DNA of 43,956 bases from JAKPQE01 sp041397845 (GTDB lineage Bacteria; Pseudomonadota; Alphaproteobacteria; Rhizobiales; JAKPQE01). The translations under genes and the position numbers were made by a program. This document shows positions 31,775 to 41,672 of the stretch, piece by piece; the stretch's first letter is position 1, and each line of letters starts with the position of its first letter. The notes beneath the pieces are model-generated. The model was not told the origin of the DNA. It saw nothing but the letters and a program-made list of their open reading frames with translations, and did not search any database. The stretch lies in contig JAWKVW010000029.1 in assembly GCA_041397845.1 (NCBI GenBank), positions 1 through 43,956 on the forward strand, written 5' to 3'.

Positions 31775-32113
31775 TCAGTCGCCTTCGCCCGGATTTTCCG
31801 AGAAATACTTGTCGAACTTGCCGGCAACGCCGTCGAACTCCTTGGCCTCGGCCATGGCGTCCTTCTTGCGGGTGATGTTCGGCCAGACCTCGGCGAACTT
31901 GGCGTTCACCTCGACCCACTTCTCCAGCCCCGGCTCGGTGTCCGGCTTGATCGCCTCGGCCGGGCACTCCGGCTCGCAGACGCCGCAATCAATGCACTCG
32001 TCCGGATGAATGACGAGGAAGTTCTCGCCTTCGTAAAAGCAGTCGACCGGGCAGACTTCCACGCAATCGGTGTATTTGCAGCGGATGCAGTTGTCCGTCA
32101 CCACATAGGTCAT
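31775..32113 (-). CDS. fdxA: FdxA-type 7Fe ferredoxin
   Basis: A 112-residue ferredoxin. Cysteine spacing matches Azotobacter ferredoxin I shifted by one: Cys9, Cys17 and Cys50 for the 3Fe-4S cluster; Cys21, Cys40, Cys43 and Cys46 for the 4Fe-4S cluster; Cys12 and Cys25 as free cysteines. The C-terminal extension of about 50 residues is typical of the FdxA group. It is a cytosolic electron carrier whose partner is not shown by the context. The start at 32113 follows CAGGAG; the longer frame version (21 extra residues) lacks coding features. It is downstream of the S4-domain gene on the same strand. Confidence 0.94.
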   Translation of the reverse strand: MTYVVTDNCIRCKYTDCVEVCPVDCFYEGENFLVIHPDECIDCGVCEPECPAEAIKPDTEPGLEKWVEVNAKFAEVWPNITRKKDAMAEAKEFDGVAGKFDKYFSENPGEGD

Positions 32114-32271
32114 CACAGTCTCCTGACGGTCGTCACGATCCCGGCCCCGGCTTGCGGATGCCGGCAAATTGGTCATTGCATGACCCCTCCGGGGCCACGG
32201 TTCGAGCGGTTAGCTAGCGGGTTTGCCGACCCGATGCAATAACATCCATCAATAAACTAATATCCGGATTC

Positions 32272-32673
32272 TCATGGTCCGCCGTCGCCGCCGCGCAGCC
32301 GGTCGAGCTGCCGCCGTTCGCGCTTCGTCGGCCGGCCGCTGCCCGCGTCCCGCTCGCCCGCGCCGGCAAGTCCCTCGCTCGCCTGCCCGGTGGCCGCGGC
32401 CTCTTTCGGCGGCGACAGGTCCTCGTAGAGAAGCCGCGCCTCGACCGCCGGTCCGCGCCGCTCGCCAAGGTCGGCGACCTTCAGGACGAGAACGCCGCGC
32501 GGCAACGCAACGGTCAGCACGTCACCGACGCGAACCGCCTGCGATGCCGCCTCGACCTTTTCCCGATTGAGCCGGACATGCCCGGAAACCGCGAGTTTCT
32601 GCGCAAGGCTGCGGGTCTTGGTGACCCGCGCGAACCAGAGCCACTTGTCGACCCGCTGCCGCCCTGCCTCCAT
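32272..32673 (-). CDS. S4-domain RNA-binding protein (Hsp15-like)
   Basis: A 133-residue protein with an N-terminal S4 fold (RVDKWLWFARVTKTRSLAQKLAVSGHVRLN, then KVEAASQAVRVGDVLTV). The start RVDKWLW is characteristic of the ribosome-associated Hsp15 group, which in E. coli binds stalled 50S subunits carrying nascent chain-tRNA. The C-terminal 40 residues are charged and probably unstructured. It follows the helicase gene by 11 bases on the same strand, an arrangement common in Rhizobiales. Confidence 0.88.
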   Translation of the reverse strand: MEAGRQRVDKWLWFARVTKTRSLAQKLAVSGHVRLNREKVEAASQAVRVGDVLTVALPRGVLVLKVADLGERRGPAVEARLLYEDLSPPKEAAATGQASEGLAGAGERDAGSGRPTKRERRQLDRLRGGDGGP

Positions 32674-32684
32674 CGCGCGCCCGA

Positions 32685-35600
32685 TCAGTCGTCGCTGGAT
32701 TTCTTTTCCATGTCGCGCTTCAGCGCCGCGAGCTTGGCAAAGGGCGAATCCGGATCCGGCTGCTTCTCGCGGGCCGGCTTCGGCGCCGGTGAGGACGAAT
32801 AGGTCTGCGGACCCTTGTCGCCGCCACGCCCCGGCCCGCCGCGCCGCTCGCCGCCGCGGAAGCGGTCCTGCCGCCCGCCGCCAGGTCCCCGACCCGGCCG
32901 GCCACCGGAGCGCTCGCCCGAGCGCTCGCCCGAGCGTTCGCCGCCGCCTGCGTCACCGCGTCGCTCGTCGCGCTGGTCGCGACCCTGCCGGGCCTCGCCG
33001 CGACTGCCACGGTTCTGGCCGCGGCCCTCGCCAGAGTTTTCGCTGCCCTCGGCCGGCTTCTGGCCATCGCCGGCGCGACCCCGGCCACGCCCCTGACCCT
33101 GGCCGTGCCGCTCGCGGCGCGGCCCACGATCGGCCCGGCCCGGACGCCAGAGGTCGACTTCCTCGAACTCTTCTTCCGCCGCTTCAGGAGCTGCCTCGGC
33201 CACGCCCTCGCTGGCCGGCTCGTCACCGGCAACAGCCTCGGCACCTGCTTCGCCATCAGCCGCCGGCGCTCGGCAGCGTCCGCAACCCCGGCCGCGTCGC
33301 CTTCAACGGCAGCGCCATTCAGCCGGCTCGCCGGCGACATCTTCCGGCGCAACGGCTTCTGCCTGCGGTGTCTCGCCGCCAGCCGTCTCGACGCCAGCTG
33401 CCGCCTCGACGACCGCCTCGGTCGATGCCTCTGCCGGCACTTCGGTCGGCACGTCGATGGTCTCGCCTGCCGCAGCCGCAGCCCGCACCCGCTTGCGCAC
33501 CCGCTTCTTCTCGGAGCGATAGCCGAGCGACTTCAGGATCGAGGCAAAATCCTCGCCGGCGCAGCCGACGAGCGAAGTCATCGCCACGGTGGCAAAGAAG
33601 CCGTTGCCGTCCGCCGCGCCCTCCGGCGCCGGCGCGCCCTCGGCGCTGCCGCGCCAGGCGATCAGCGGCCGGATGAGGTCCGCGAGGCGTTCAAGGATAT
33701 CGACCCGCACGGCCCGCTCGCCGCAAACGCGGTAGCCGACGAGCCGGTAGAGATCGGCGGCGAAATCCTTCTCGACCGGGATCGACGTCCGCCCGAGCGC
33801 CGCCAGATGCGGCAGCTCCGAAAGACCGGCCTGATCGAGGCCACCATTGCCGAGCGCCCAGAGCATCGCCGCCAGCGAGCGCGGCCCCGGCTTCATCAGC
33901 CCCGGCAGATAAAGGCATGATAGGCGCCGAACCGGACGCCGTATTTGCGCAGCAGCGCCCGCGCCTCCTGCTCGAGACCGCGCACATCCTCGGCAATCTG
34001 CTGGCGGTCGAGCACGCCGAGCGCCTCGACGAGACGGAACGCGATGCCCCGGGCCATGCCGGCAAGATCCTCGGCCTCGGCAAGGTCGAACAACGGCTTC
34101 AACAACCCGCGCAGATGCTGGCCGACCCACGCCTCGAGCCGGCCGACCACCGCTCCCGCGCCGCGCCAGCAAGCTGCTCGTCGGCAAGCAGCACGACCGC
34201 CGGCTTCAGCGGATCAGCGCCGCCGGTCAGCTTAGCCACCACTTCGCCGCGCCAGCGCAGGGCCCCGTCGGACGCCAGCACGATGTCCTCGTTCGGCGCC
34301 TCGGCAACCTTCTCGGCCCGCCGGACCAGCTCGCCGGTCAGCGATTTCTGCGCTGCCGCGCGAACCGCCTTGCCGTCCGGACCGTCGGCGCTCGCATCCG
34401 GCTGGAACCGGAAACCGTGAAGATGACCGACGTGCTGGCCTTCCACCAGAACGTCGCCGGACGAAGTGATTTCCGCTTCGAGCATGTCGCTTTCTCTCAG
34501 CCGCCTCATCAGGACACTCGTGCGCCGGTCGACGAACCTTTGCGTCAACCGCTCGTGCAGAGCGTCGGACAGTCTATCCTCGATCGCGCGTGTGCGCTCC
34601 TGCCAATATGCCGGATCGGCCAGCCAATCTGGCCGGTTGGCGATGAATGTCCAGGTCCGGATATGCGCGATTCGATTGGCGATGGTGTCGATATCACCAT
34701 CCGTGCGGTCGCAATAGGCGACCTGACGCGAAAACCAGTCGTCGGCGATCGCCTTTTCGCGGGCAAGGTAGCCATAGAGCTGGACGACGAGGTCGACATG
34801 GTTGGTCGGCGCGATCTTGCGATAGTCCGGGATCTGGCAGACTTCCCAGAGCAGTTCCACCGCCCGCGCGCCCTTGGCCAGCCCCGCCGTTTCCGGATCC
34901 CGCGCCGCCATGTCGAGTGAAACGACGTCGATCGCCGGCGGCGCCCGCGTCAGCCCCTCTTCCCGCGGCACCTCGTCGAGCGAGGCCTTCAGGCTCTGCA
35001 GGCTGGAGAAGTCGAGCGCCCGGTTGCGCCATTGCAGCACCCGCACCGCGTCGAAGGCGTGCGTTTCCATCGTCTCGACGAGATCGTCGTCGAACGGCTC
35101 GGCCCGGGCCGTCACGCCGAACGTTCCGTCGCGCGTGTGCCGCCCCGCCCGCCCGGCGATCTGGCCAAGCTCGGCCGCCGTCAGTTGCCGGAACTGGTAG
35201 CCGTCGAACTTGCGGGTCGAGGCAAAGGCGATGTGGTCGACATCGAGATTGAGACCCATGCCGATCGCGTCGGTCGCAACGAGAAAATCGACGTCGCCGG
35301 ACTGGTAGAGCGCCACCTGGGCATTGCGCGTGCGCGGGCTGAGCGAGCCGAGCACCACCGCCGCGCCACCGCGCTGGCGCCGGATCAGTTCGGCGATCGC
35401 ATAGACCTCGTCCGCCGAGAAGGCGACGATCGCCGACCGGCGCGGCAGCCGCGTGATCTTCTTCTGGCCGGCATAGGCGAGCTGCGACATCCGCGGCCGC
35501 GTCACGACGGAGACGCCAGGCAACAGCTTCTCGATGAGCGGCCGCATCGTCGCCGCGCCGAGCAGCAGCGTTTCCTGCCGGCCGCGCAGATGCAGGATGC

Positions 35601-35967
35601 GATCGGTGAAGACGTGGCCGCGCTCCAGATCATTGGCGATCTGGATTTCGTCGACGGCGGCGAAATCGGCCACCGTCTCGCGCGGCATCGCCTCGACCGT
35701 GCAGACATAGAAGCGCGGATTGGCCGGCTTGATCTTCTCCTCGCCGGTGACGAGCGCCACCTGGTCGACCCCGACCCGTTCCACCACCCGGCCGTAGACC
35801 TCGCGCGCCAGCAATCGCAGCGGCAGGCCGATGACGCCGGTGTGGTGGGCCAGCATGCGCTCGATGGCGAGATGCGTCTTGCCCGTATTGGTCGGCCCGA
35901 GAACGGCGGTGACGTTGCGGGCGCGCGCGGCTGGGTTCGAAACGGACATGGCGGAGATTGTCGTCAC
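32685..35967 (-). pseudogene. SUV3-like DEAD/DExH RNA helicase, reading frame broken by about four frameshifts
   Basis: The intact N-terminal frame (35967-34099, 622 codons; alternative start 35949) carries Walker A GPTNTGKTH, DEIQ as motif II, and the C-terminal helicase motifs including IAGRAGRHTRDG. Homologous coding then continues in other frames. The first shift, near 34150-34162, gives GRLEAWVGQHL and runs to a stop at 33896. The second, near 33905-33917, gives LYLPGLMKPG onward. Shifts near 33315 and 33268 cancel each other and lead to the Gly/Arg-rich tail ending at 32685. Reassembled, the protein would be about 1,090 residues, with the long basic RGG-like tail usual for these rhizobial helicases. 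Either a recent pseudogene or sequence error; if real, only the 622-residue core is made. Confidence 0.75.
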
Positions 35968-36598
35968 GGCCTCGTTCGGCCGGCCTCGGCTCGGCGCCGC
36001 AAGGGCGCGGGAAAGGCGATCTTTGGCAACGATATGCGGCGATATCTTGCCGCCCGGACTGGCATGGTCTGTATCATAGAGAGACGCTGCGCGCCCGCGT
36101 TTTTTACCATTCGAACGGAAAACGAACGAATCTGGTCCGAATCACTGACTCACCCGATTTTCGGATTCTGTTCGCCGCAAGATGATGTGGCATCGGCATT
36201 TTGACCCACAATATCTGTTTTACGCCCGTTTTGACGGAAGGAAAACGGCACCGCGGCCGTTAACGATTGCCCGGAAGGCCATCTCCCGCCTTGTCGTCGT
36301 CAAGCCGCCACCGGGCCGTCGCGGCCGCCACGGAAAACCTGAAAACATGGTTACCGTTTCCTTGCCGCGACCGGACCTGTTTTGGACCGCTCCGTTAACC
36401 TCCCGGCCGGACCACGAACGAATCATCGACGAATCACTTCGCCGCAAATGTTCCGCCTCTGATCCCCACGAAATCTGGTGTTTACGAGCCCCGTCAAGCG
36501 GATCGGGCCGGTTTGCCGGTCCGCCGGGGTGCCGCGCATCATAGCCGCGTTAACCATTCCGTGCCGAAATGAAACGGTTTCCCCGCGGACGGACGCGC
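35968..36598. other. Non-coding 630-base gap with three GTTAAC sites
   Basis: No gene is seen. GTTAAC occurs at 36259-36264, 36394-36399 and 36549-36554; the last lies in TTAACCAT, a CtrA half-site sequence. No complete TTAA-N7-TTAA was found. A TATGAT that could serve as a helicase -10 is near 36074 on the minus strand. The stretch between the DUF3108 stop and the helicase start is less GC-rich than the flanking genes. Confidence 0.4.
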
Positions 36599-37423
36599 TC
36601 AGCCGCCCGTGGTGCTGAACCGCTGCGCCTCGAGCACCGCCGGGCCGAGCGTCGTTCCGATTGACACCCGCCAGGGCACCGAGAATCCGCTCCGCCCGAC
36701 CGGCGTCAGCCAGACCTCGAGATCCTTGTTCTCCATCATGTAGCGGATCACCCAGCGCTTCGGCCGATGGCCGGCGAGCGGCACGTAGCGGGCGCCGCAG
36801 ACATGCGCCACGGCACGGTAATCGCCGTCCTCGGTCTTCACCTTTTCCGTACGCTTGTAGACGAGCGGCAGGTCGAAACGCTGCAGGCCCTCGAACACCG
36901 GCACGGTGCGATTGCAGATGGTCGGCCCGTCGGCATCGGGCGCATGCCGCACGACGAGCGCCGAAAGCGGATCGAGCGCGCCCTTCTTGTGCGCCTCGGC
37001 CAGCGGCACCCGGTCCGGCCGTTCCGGCTCTGCCGGCGTGATCTTCACCCGCACCACCCGGTCGGCGGCGAACCGGATCGCCACCTTGCTCGCCTCGCTG
37101 TCGTCGCGAAGGTCGAAGTCGTAACGGGCCGGCATCATCGAACCGGCCGCAAACGTCCCCTTGCTCGATGCCGTTCCGACCGAGTTCGAGAACATCGCCG
37201 TCATGCCGGACAGCTTGCCCCAGCCCTTGACGCCGTATTTCTCGGCGCCGAGCGTCGCATCGATGCCCGCCTTGCCGATCGTCACCCCGGAAAGATAGAC
37301 CTTGTAATAGGCATGGACGGCAAGGTCCTCGGCCATGGCCGGCGCGCCCGCCGCGCCGAGGAACGACCCGGCCAGAAGGGCTGCGGCAACGGACTTGGCT
37401 GAAATGAGATTGTTTTGGCGCAT
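36599..37423 (-). CDS. DUF3108 domain protein, exported
   Basis: A 274-residue protein with a signal peptide (basic start, hydrophobic stretch, cleavage likely after PAMA at about residue 31). The mature part begins DLAVHAYYKVYLSGVTIGKAGIDATL, a beta-rich pattern typical of DUF3108, and ends in a Ser/Thr-Gly tail. Cysteines in TICNRT and HVCGAR could form a disulfide in the periplasm. Function in the family is unknown; it is common in Rhizobiales beside rpmB. It is divergent from rpmB with a 316-base gap. Confidence 0.88.
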   Translation of the reverse strand: MRQNNLISAKSVAAALLAGSFLGAAGAPAMAEDLAVHAYYKVYLSGVTIGKAGIDATLGAEKYGVKGWGKLSGMTAMFSNSVGTASSKGTFAAGSMMPARYDFDLRDDSEASKVAIRFAADRVVRVKITPAEPERPDRVPLAEAHKKGALDPLSALVVRHAPDADGPTICNRTVPVFEGLQRFDLPLVYKRTEKVKTEDGDYRAVAHVCGARYVPLAGHRPKRWVIRYMMENKDLEVWLTPVGRSGFSVPWRVSIGTTLGPAVLEAQRFSTTGG

Positions 37424-37633
37424 GGCGTCTGTTCGTTTCCCTTGTCGACCGGATGAGTAATATTGATATCCGCCCCGCGCCGATCAAGCGATCGTGTGGG
37501 GCGCGCCGGGCATCGGTGTTGCGGCCATCCTGCAAACTGCCCATGAACCGGGCATGAACCGCGCGTTGCCGCGCTGACAGCTCCTGTCTGCCGGATTCCG
37601 CGCCCCGCCCGGCCCCGAACCGGCCGCCAAGGC

Positions 37634-37662
37634 TTGACGGCCCGCCGGAAGCTCATTATGAG
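37634..37662 (+). promoter_or_regulatory. Promoter of rpmB
   Basis: TTGACG (37634-37639) and TATGAG (37657-37662) are spaced by exactly 17 bases. They lie about 77 bases before the rpmB start. The rest of the 37424-37739 gap holds the weaker, divergent promoter region of the DUF3108 gene (TTGATC and AATATT on the minus strand). Confidence 0.65.
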
Positions 37663-37739
37663 AGGGCGGCTTTACCCGAAAGCATAGGATTTTATCGGGC
37701 CGTTTCGTTCGCGGCCGGCCCGCAAAGAGGAATGTTCCA

Positions 37740-38027
37740 ATGGCCCGACGCTGCGAGTTGACCGGCAAGGCCGTGCTGTCCGGAAACAACGTCAGCCACG
37801 CCAACAACAAGTCCCGTCGTCGCTTCCTGCCGAACCTGTGCAACGTCACGCTGATGAGCGAGACGCTTGGCCGTTCGGTGAAGCTGCGCATCACCGCCCA
37901 CGCCCTGCGCTCTGTCGAGCATCGTGGCGGCCTTGACGCCTTCCTGATGAAGGCGCGTGACGGCGAGCTGTCGCCGCGGGCCCGCGATCTCAAGAGCCGC
38001 ATCGTCAAGGCCGTTCCGGCTAGCTGA
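37740..38027 (+). CDS. rpmB: 50S ribosomal protein L28
   Basis: A 95-residue ribosomal protein. The N-terminal CELTGKAVLSGNNVSHANNKSRRRFLPNL is the conserved L28 signature. Unlike the zinc-binding (C+) L28 form with four Cys, only two cysteines are present, as in other alphaproteobacterial C- forms. The length is slightly longer than E. coli L28 (78 residues) because of the C-terminal extension typical of alphaproteobacteria. AGAGGAA precedes the ATG. A putative transporter gene follows after 41 bases and may be cotranscribed. Confidence 0.96.
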   Translation: MARRCELTGKAVLSGNNVSHANNKSRRRFLPNLCNVTLMSETLGRSVKLRITAHALRSVEHRGGLDAFLMKARDGELSPRARDLKSRIVKAVPAS

Positions 38028-38068
38028 CGGGGTCGCCGGCCGCAGGGCCGGCAGCCAGAGGCGCTCTG

Positions 38069-38686
38069 ATGACTGCAAGACAGGATTCTTCCATCGCCGC
38101 GCTCGCCATCGCGATTGCGGCGATGTGCGCTGTCGTGGTCGGTTCGAACATTCTGGTCCAGCACCCGTTCGAGCCGTTCGGCCTCGCCGACTACCTGACC
38201 TGGGGCGCCTTTTCCTATCCGGTTTCCTTCCTCGTCACCGACCTGACCAACCGGCGTTTCGGCGTTGCCCGCGCCCGGCTCGTCGTCTATGTCGGCTTCG
38301 CGCTCGCCGTCGCGCTCTCGATCGCGCTGGCGACGCCACGCATCGCGCTCGCCTCCGGCACCGCCTTCCTGATCGGCCAGCTCTCCGACGTGACGATTTT
38401 CGATCGCCTGCGTCTCGGCACCTGGTGGCGCGCCCCGCTCGTCTCCTCGCTGATCGGCTCGGCGCTCGACACAATCCTGTTCTTCACGCTGGCCTTTGCC
38501 GGCGATCCGGAAATCCCGCTCTCGACCTATCCGCTCGGCTTTGGTGAAGTCACCCTGCCGGTCTGGGTCGTCTGGGCCGTCTGCGATTTCCTCGTGAAGA
38601 TGTCGCTTGCGCTCGTCGCCCTCGGGCCTTATCGCGCCCTTGCCCGCCTGCTCGCGCCGCAGCCGGAACCCGTTCCGGTCCCCTGA
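38069..38686 (+). CDS. YhhQ/VUT family queuosine precursor transporter
   Basis: A 205-residue membrane protein with six hydrophobic segments. The family marks are YPVSFLVTDLTNRRFG after helix 2, SGTAFLIGQLSDVTIFDRLR in the centre, and SLIGSALDTILFFTLAF. YhhQ imports preQ0/preQ1 for synthesis of the tRNA nucleoside queuosine. The substrate is inferred from the family. It follows rpmB closely on the same strand. Confidence 0.88.
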   Translation: MTARQDSSIAALAIAIAAMCAVVVGSNILVQHPFEPFGLADYLTWGAFSYPVSFLVTDLTNRRFGVARARLVVYVGFALAVALSIALATPRIALASGTAFLIGQLSDVTIFDRLRLGTWWRAPLVSSLIGSALDTILFFTLAFAGDPEIPLSTYPLGFGEVTLPVWVVWAVCDFLVKMSLALVALGPYRALARLLAPQPEPVPVP

Positions 38687-38717
38687 TCAGGCGGCAATTC
38701 GATCAGGCAGGACTGCC

Positions 38718-39725
38718 TCAGTTCCCGCGCCAGATGAACCGCAGCAGCAGATTGCGCTGCAGGACGCTGTGATTGTCGTCCGAAATCACCGTGACGAGCG
38801 TCTCGCCGGCGGCGTTCCGCGACACCCGGATGCCTTCCATGTTGTCGATCTGATAGGCCATGTTGGCCGTCATCAGGACTTCCGGCTCGACCAGCACACC
38901 CGGCTTCAGCGCCTCGGCCTTGACCCGCGACACCCGCATGGCAACCCCGTCCGACGGCCGGAACCGCCGCTCGAGCAGGAGAAGGTCGCCATCCGGCAGG
39001 AAGTCAGCATCGGTGATGTCGAAATCATCCTGCCGAAGCACCGTGAACGGTCCCGGCGTCGGCCCGCCAACCAGCCAGGCAAGGATGTTGCGGCGCTTGT
39101 CGAGCGTGCGCTCGGACAGGGCAACAAGCGTGCCGGCCAGCGGATGGCCTTCCGGCGCCAGCGCCAGCGCTTCAAGTCCCTTGGTATAGCGCAGCTCGCT
39201 CTGCTTGAAATTGACCGCGACCGGCGTCGGCCGGCCTGGCACGCCGGCCGCATCGAGCGGAAAGGCAAGGATCCGCGCCCGCCCCTCAAAGCCGACATAG
39301 ACAACGGGTCCGCTCGCCGAGCTTCCGAACGCCATCGATTCGGCGTCGGAATTCTCCTTGGAGAACAAGGGCTCGCCGTCGATGCCCGGCAGCGAGCGCA
39401 GCTCCGCGTCGGCAAGGCAGGTCGGTCGCCCGGCCGCGTCCTCGACGAGCCGCGCCGTCAGCCAGAGCCCGCTGTCGGAAACCGACACGAGCCGGTCGCC
39501 GACAAAGCCGAGCGCCGAAAAACCGCCGAAATCGCCGCTGTCCGGCTCGATCTCGATTCCGCCAAGCCATTCGAGGGGCCCGAAGCGGGTCTCGTCGCCA
39601 TGCCAGATATGAAAGGAGGGTATCGGGTGACAGGTGAGCGCCACCGGCCGGCCGCCATCATCCGCAAGGGCCGGCATCGGCAGGCTGAAAACGAGCGCGG
39701 CAAGCGCCGCCCGCCAGCGCCTCAT
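38718..39725 (-). CDS. Esterase-like activity of phytase family protein, exported
   Basis: A 335-residue precursor with a signal peptide (RRWRAALAALVFSLPMPALA). The mature domain is a repetitive beta protein resembling the phytase-like beta-propeller: GGIEIEPDSGDFGGFSALGFVGDRLVSVSDSG at the start, DAESMAF in the centre, and YQIDNMEGIRVSR near the end. Family members are annotated as having esterase-like activity; no measured substrate is implied. Its start codon overlaps the cobT stop by four bases (ATGA), so it is translationally coupled to cobT, although no link to cobalamin is obvious. Confidence 0.85.
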   Translation of the reverse strand: MRRWRAALAALVFSLPMPALADDGGRPVALTCHPIPSFHIWHGDETRFGPLEWLGGIEIEPDSGDFGGFSALGFVGDRLVSVSDSGLWLTARLVEDAAGRPTCLADAELRSLPGIDGEPLFSKENSDAESMAFGSSASGPVVYVGFEGRARILAFPLDAAGVPGRPTPVAVNFKQSELRYTKGLEALALAPEGHPLAGTLVALSERTLDKRRNILAWLVGGPTPGPFTVLRQDDFDITDADFLPDGDLLLLERRFRPSDGVAMRVSRVKAEALKPGVLVEPEVLMTANMAYQIDNMEGIRVSRNAAGETLVTVISDDNHSVLQRNLLLRFIWRGN

Positions 39726-41617
39726 GCGACCCGCCGCCGCCCGCGGCGGCGTTTGCCGTTGCCCGTGTCCGTCTCGAACAGCTCGGCAAGCTCGTCGGTG
39801 ATCGCTCCGGCAAGCTCGTCGGCATCGACGATCGTCACCGCCCGGCGATAATAGCGCGTCACGTCATGGCCGATGCCGATGGCCAGAAGCTGCACCGGCG
39901 AACGCGTCTCGATCTCCTCGATGACCTGCCTGAGGTGCCGTTCCAGATAATTGCCGGGATTGGCCGAAAGCGTCGAATCGTCGACCGGCGCGCCATCCGA
40001 GATCATCATCAGGATGCGCCGCTGCTCGGGCCGCGCCAGCAGCCGCTGATGCGCCCAGTCGAGCGCCTCGCCGTCGATGTTCTCCTTCAGCAGCCCCTCG
40101 CGCATCATCAGGCCGAGATTGCGCCGCGACCGCCGCCACGGCGCGTCGGCGCTCTTGTAGATGATATGGCGCAGATCGTTGAGCCGCCCCGGCGTCTGCG
40201 GCTTGCCGGCAGCCAGCCAGGCCTCGCGCGACTGTCCACCCTTCCAGGCCCGCGTCGTGAACCCGAGGATCTCGACCTTGACGGCGCAGCGCTCCAGCGT
40301 ACGCGCCAGAATGTCGGCGCAGGTCGCCGCCACCGTGATCGGCCGCCCGCGCATCGAACCCGAATTGTCGATGAGCAGCGTCACCACCGTGTCGCGGAAC
40401 TCGGTGTCCCGCTCGCGCTTGAACGACAGCGGATGCATCGGATCGGTGACGACGCGCGTCAGCCGGGCCGTGTCGAGCAGGCCTTCCTCGAGGTCGAAAT
40501 CCCACGACCTGTTCTGCTGCGCCAGAAGCCGCCGCTGCAGCCGGTTGGCAAGCCGCGCGACGACGCCGGACAGATGCTCGAGCTGCTTGTCGAGAATGCC
40601 GCGCAGCCGGTCGAGCTCGGCCAGGTCGCAAAGCTCCTCGGCGGTGACGACCTCGTCGAACTGCTCGGTGAAGGCGCGGTACTCGAATTGCGGAACCTGC
40701 GGCCCCTGATGCTGGTCCGGCCGCCAGTGCCGGTGCTCGTCCGGCAGTTCGTCGCCGTCCGTGTCGTCGCCGAATTCCTGCGGCCGCCCGTCGCGCGTCT
40801 CGGTCTCGGCGCCCTCGGCGTCCTCGCTGTCGCCTTCGGCCTCTTCCATCTCCTGGCTGGAATCGCCCTCGCCGGTCTCTTCCTCCGCCCCGGTCTCCGG
40901 CTCGTCGGAAGTGCCGCTCTCGCCCTCCTCCGAATCGTCCTCTTCCGGCTCGCCGCCAAGTTCGTCCGACATGTCGAGCGCCGAGATCACCTCGCGGATC
41001 GCCATGGCGAAATCGCGCTGCTCCTCGACATGGCCGCCGAGCGCATCGAGCGCCGCGCCGGCCTTCGCCTCGATCCACGGCCGCCACATCTCGACGACCC
41101 GCAGCGCGCTCGCCGGCGGCTTCATGCCGGAAATGCGCTCGCGCACCATCAGCGCCACCGCCTCGTCGAGCGGCGCGTCATCCTTGGTCGTGGCGTCCTG
41201 GAATCCGGCCCGCCGATAGCGGTCCTCGAGCATCGCCGCGAGGTTGCGCTTGACGCCAGCCATCCGCCGCGCGCCGATCGCCTCGACCCGCGCCTGCTCG
41301 CTGGCATCGAAAATCGCCCGCGCCTTCGAGCCGACAGGCACATAGTGGTGATGCACTTTCGGATCGTGGCAGGCGAGCCGCAGCGCCATGGCATCGCCAA
41401 TGCCGCGGGTCACGGAAATGTCGCCGACGCTCGGATTGCGCGGCGGCTCGGGCAGCCGCGCCCGTTTTCCCGAAAGGCTTGGACGGTCGGTGCCGAACGC
41501 CACTTCCAGATCCCGGTCGCGCGCGATCGCCCGCATCGCCACCGTGATCGCCCGCTTGAACGGCTCGGACGGCGCGCCCGACGATTTCTCCGAAAAGCGG
41601 TTGCTCGGCGTCTTCAT
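39722..41617 (-). CDS. cobT: Cobaltochelatase subunit CobT
   Basis: A 631-residue protein of the aerobic cobalamin pathway. With CobS it forms the AAA+/VWA chaperone complex that drives cobalt insertion by CobN into hydrogenobyrinic acid a,c-diamide. An N-terminal domain (about 1-210) is followed by a long acidic, low-complexity linker (about 210-300, rich in Glu, Asp and Ser) and a C-terminal VWA domain with the MIDAS motif DNSGSM near residue 415. The length and layout match the family. It is 55 bases downstream of cobS on the same strand. Long open frames on the other strand are shadows. Confidence 0.95.
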   Translation of the reverse strand: MKTPSNRFSEKSSGAPSEPFKRAITVAMRAIARDRDLEVAFGTDRPSLSGKRARLPEPPRNPSVGDISVTRGIGDAMALRLACHDPKVHHHYVPVGSKARAIFDASEQARVEAIGARRMAGVKRNLAAMLEDRYRRAGFQDATTKDDAPLDEAVALMVRERISGMKPPASALRVVEMWRPWIEAKAGAALDALGGHVEEQRDFAMAIREVISALDMSDELGGEPEEDDSEEGESGTSDEPETGAEEETGEGDSSQEMEEAEGDSEDAEGAETETRDGRPQEFGDDTDGDELPDEHRHWRPDQHQGPQVPQFEYRAFTEQFDEVVTAEELCDLAELDRLRGILDKQLEHLSGVVARLANRLQRRLLAQQNRSWDFDLEEGLLDTARLTRVVTDPMHPLSFKRERDTEFRDTVVTLLIDNSGSMRGRPITVAATCADILARTLERCAVKVEILGFTTRAWKGGQSREAWLAAGKPQTPGRLNDLRHIIYKSADAPWRRSRRNLGLMMREGLLKENIDGEALDWAHQRLLARPEQRRILMMISDGAPVDDSTLSANPGNYLERHLRQVIEEIETRSPVQLLAIGIGHDVTRYYRRAVTIVDADELAGAITDELAELFETDTGNGKRRRGRRRVA

Positions 41618-41672
41618 CTTTTCCCGTCGTCGCCTCGGCCGGCTGTCCTGCCGGCCGGTGATACCGGTCCGG

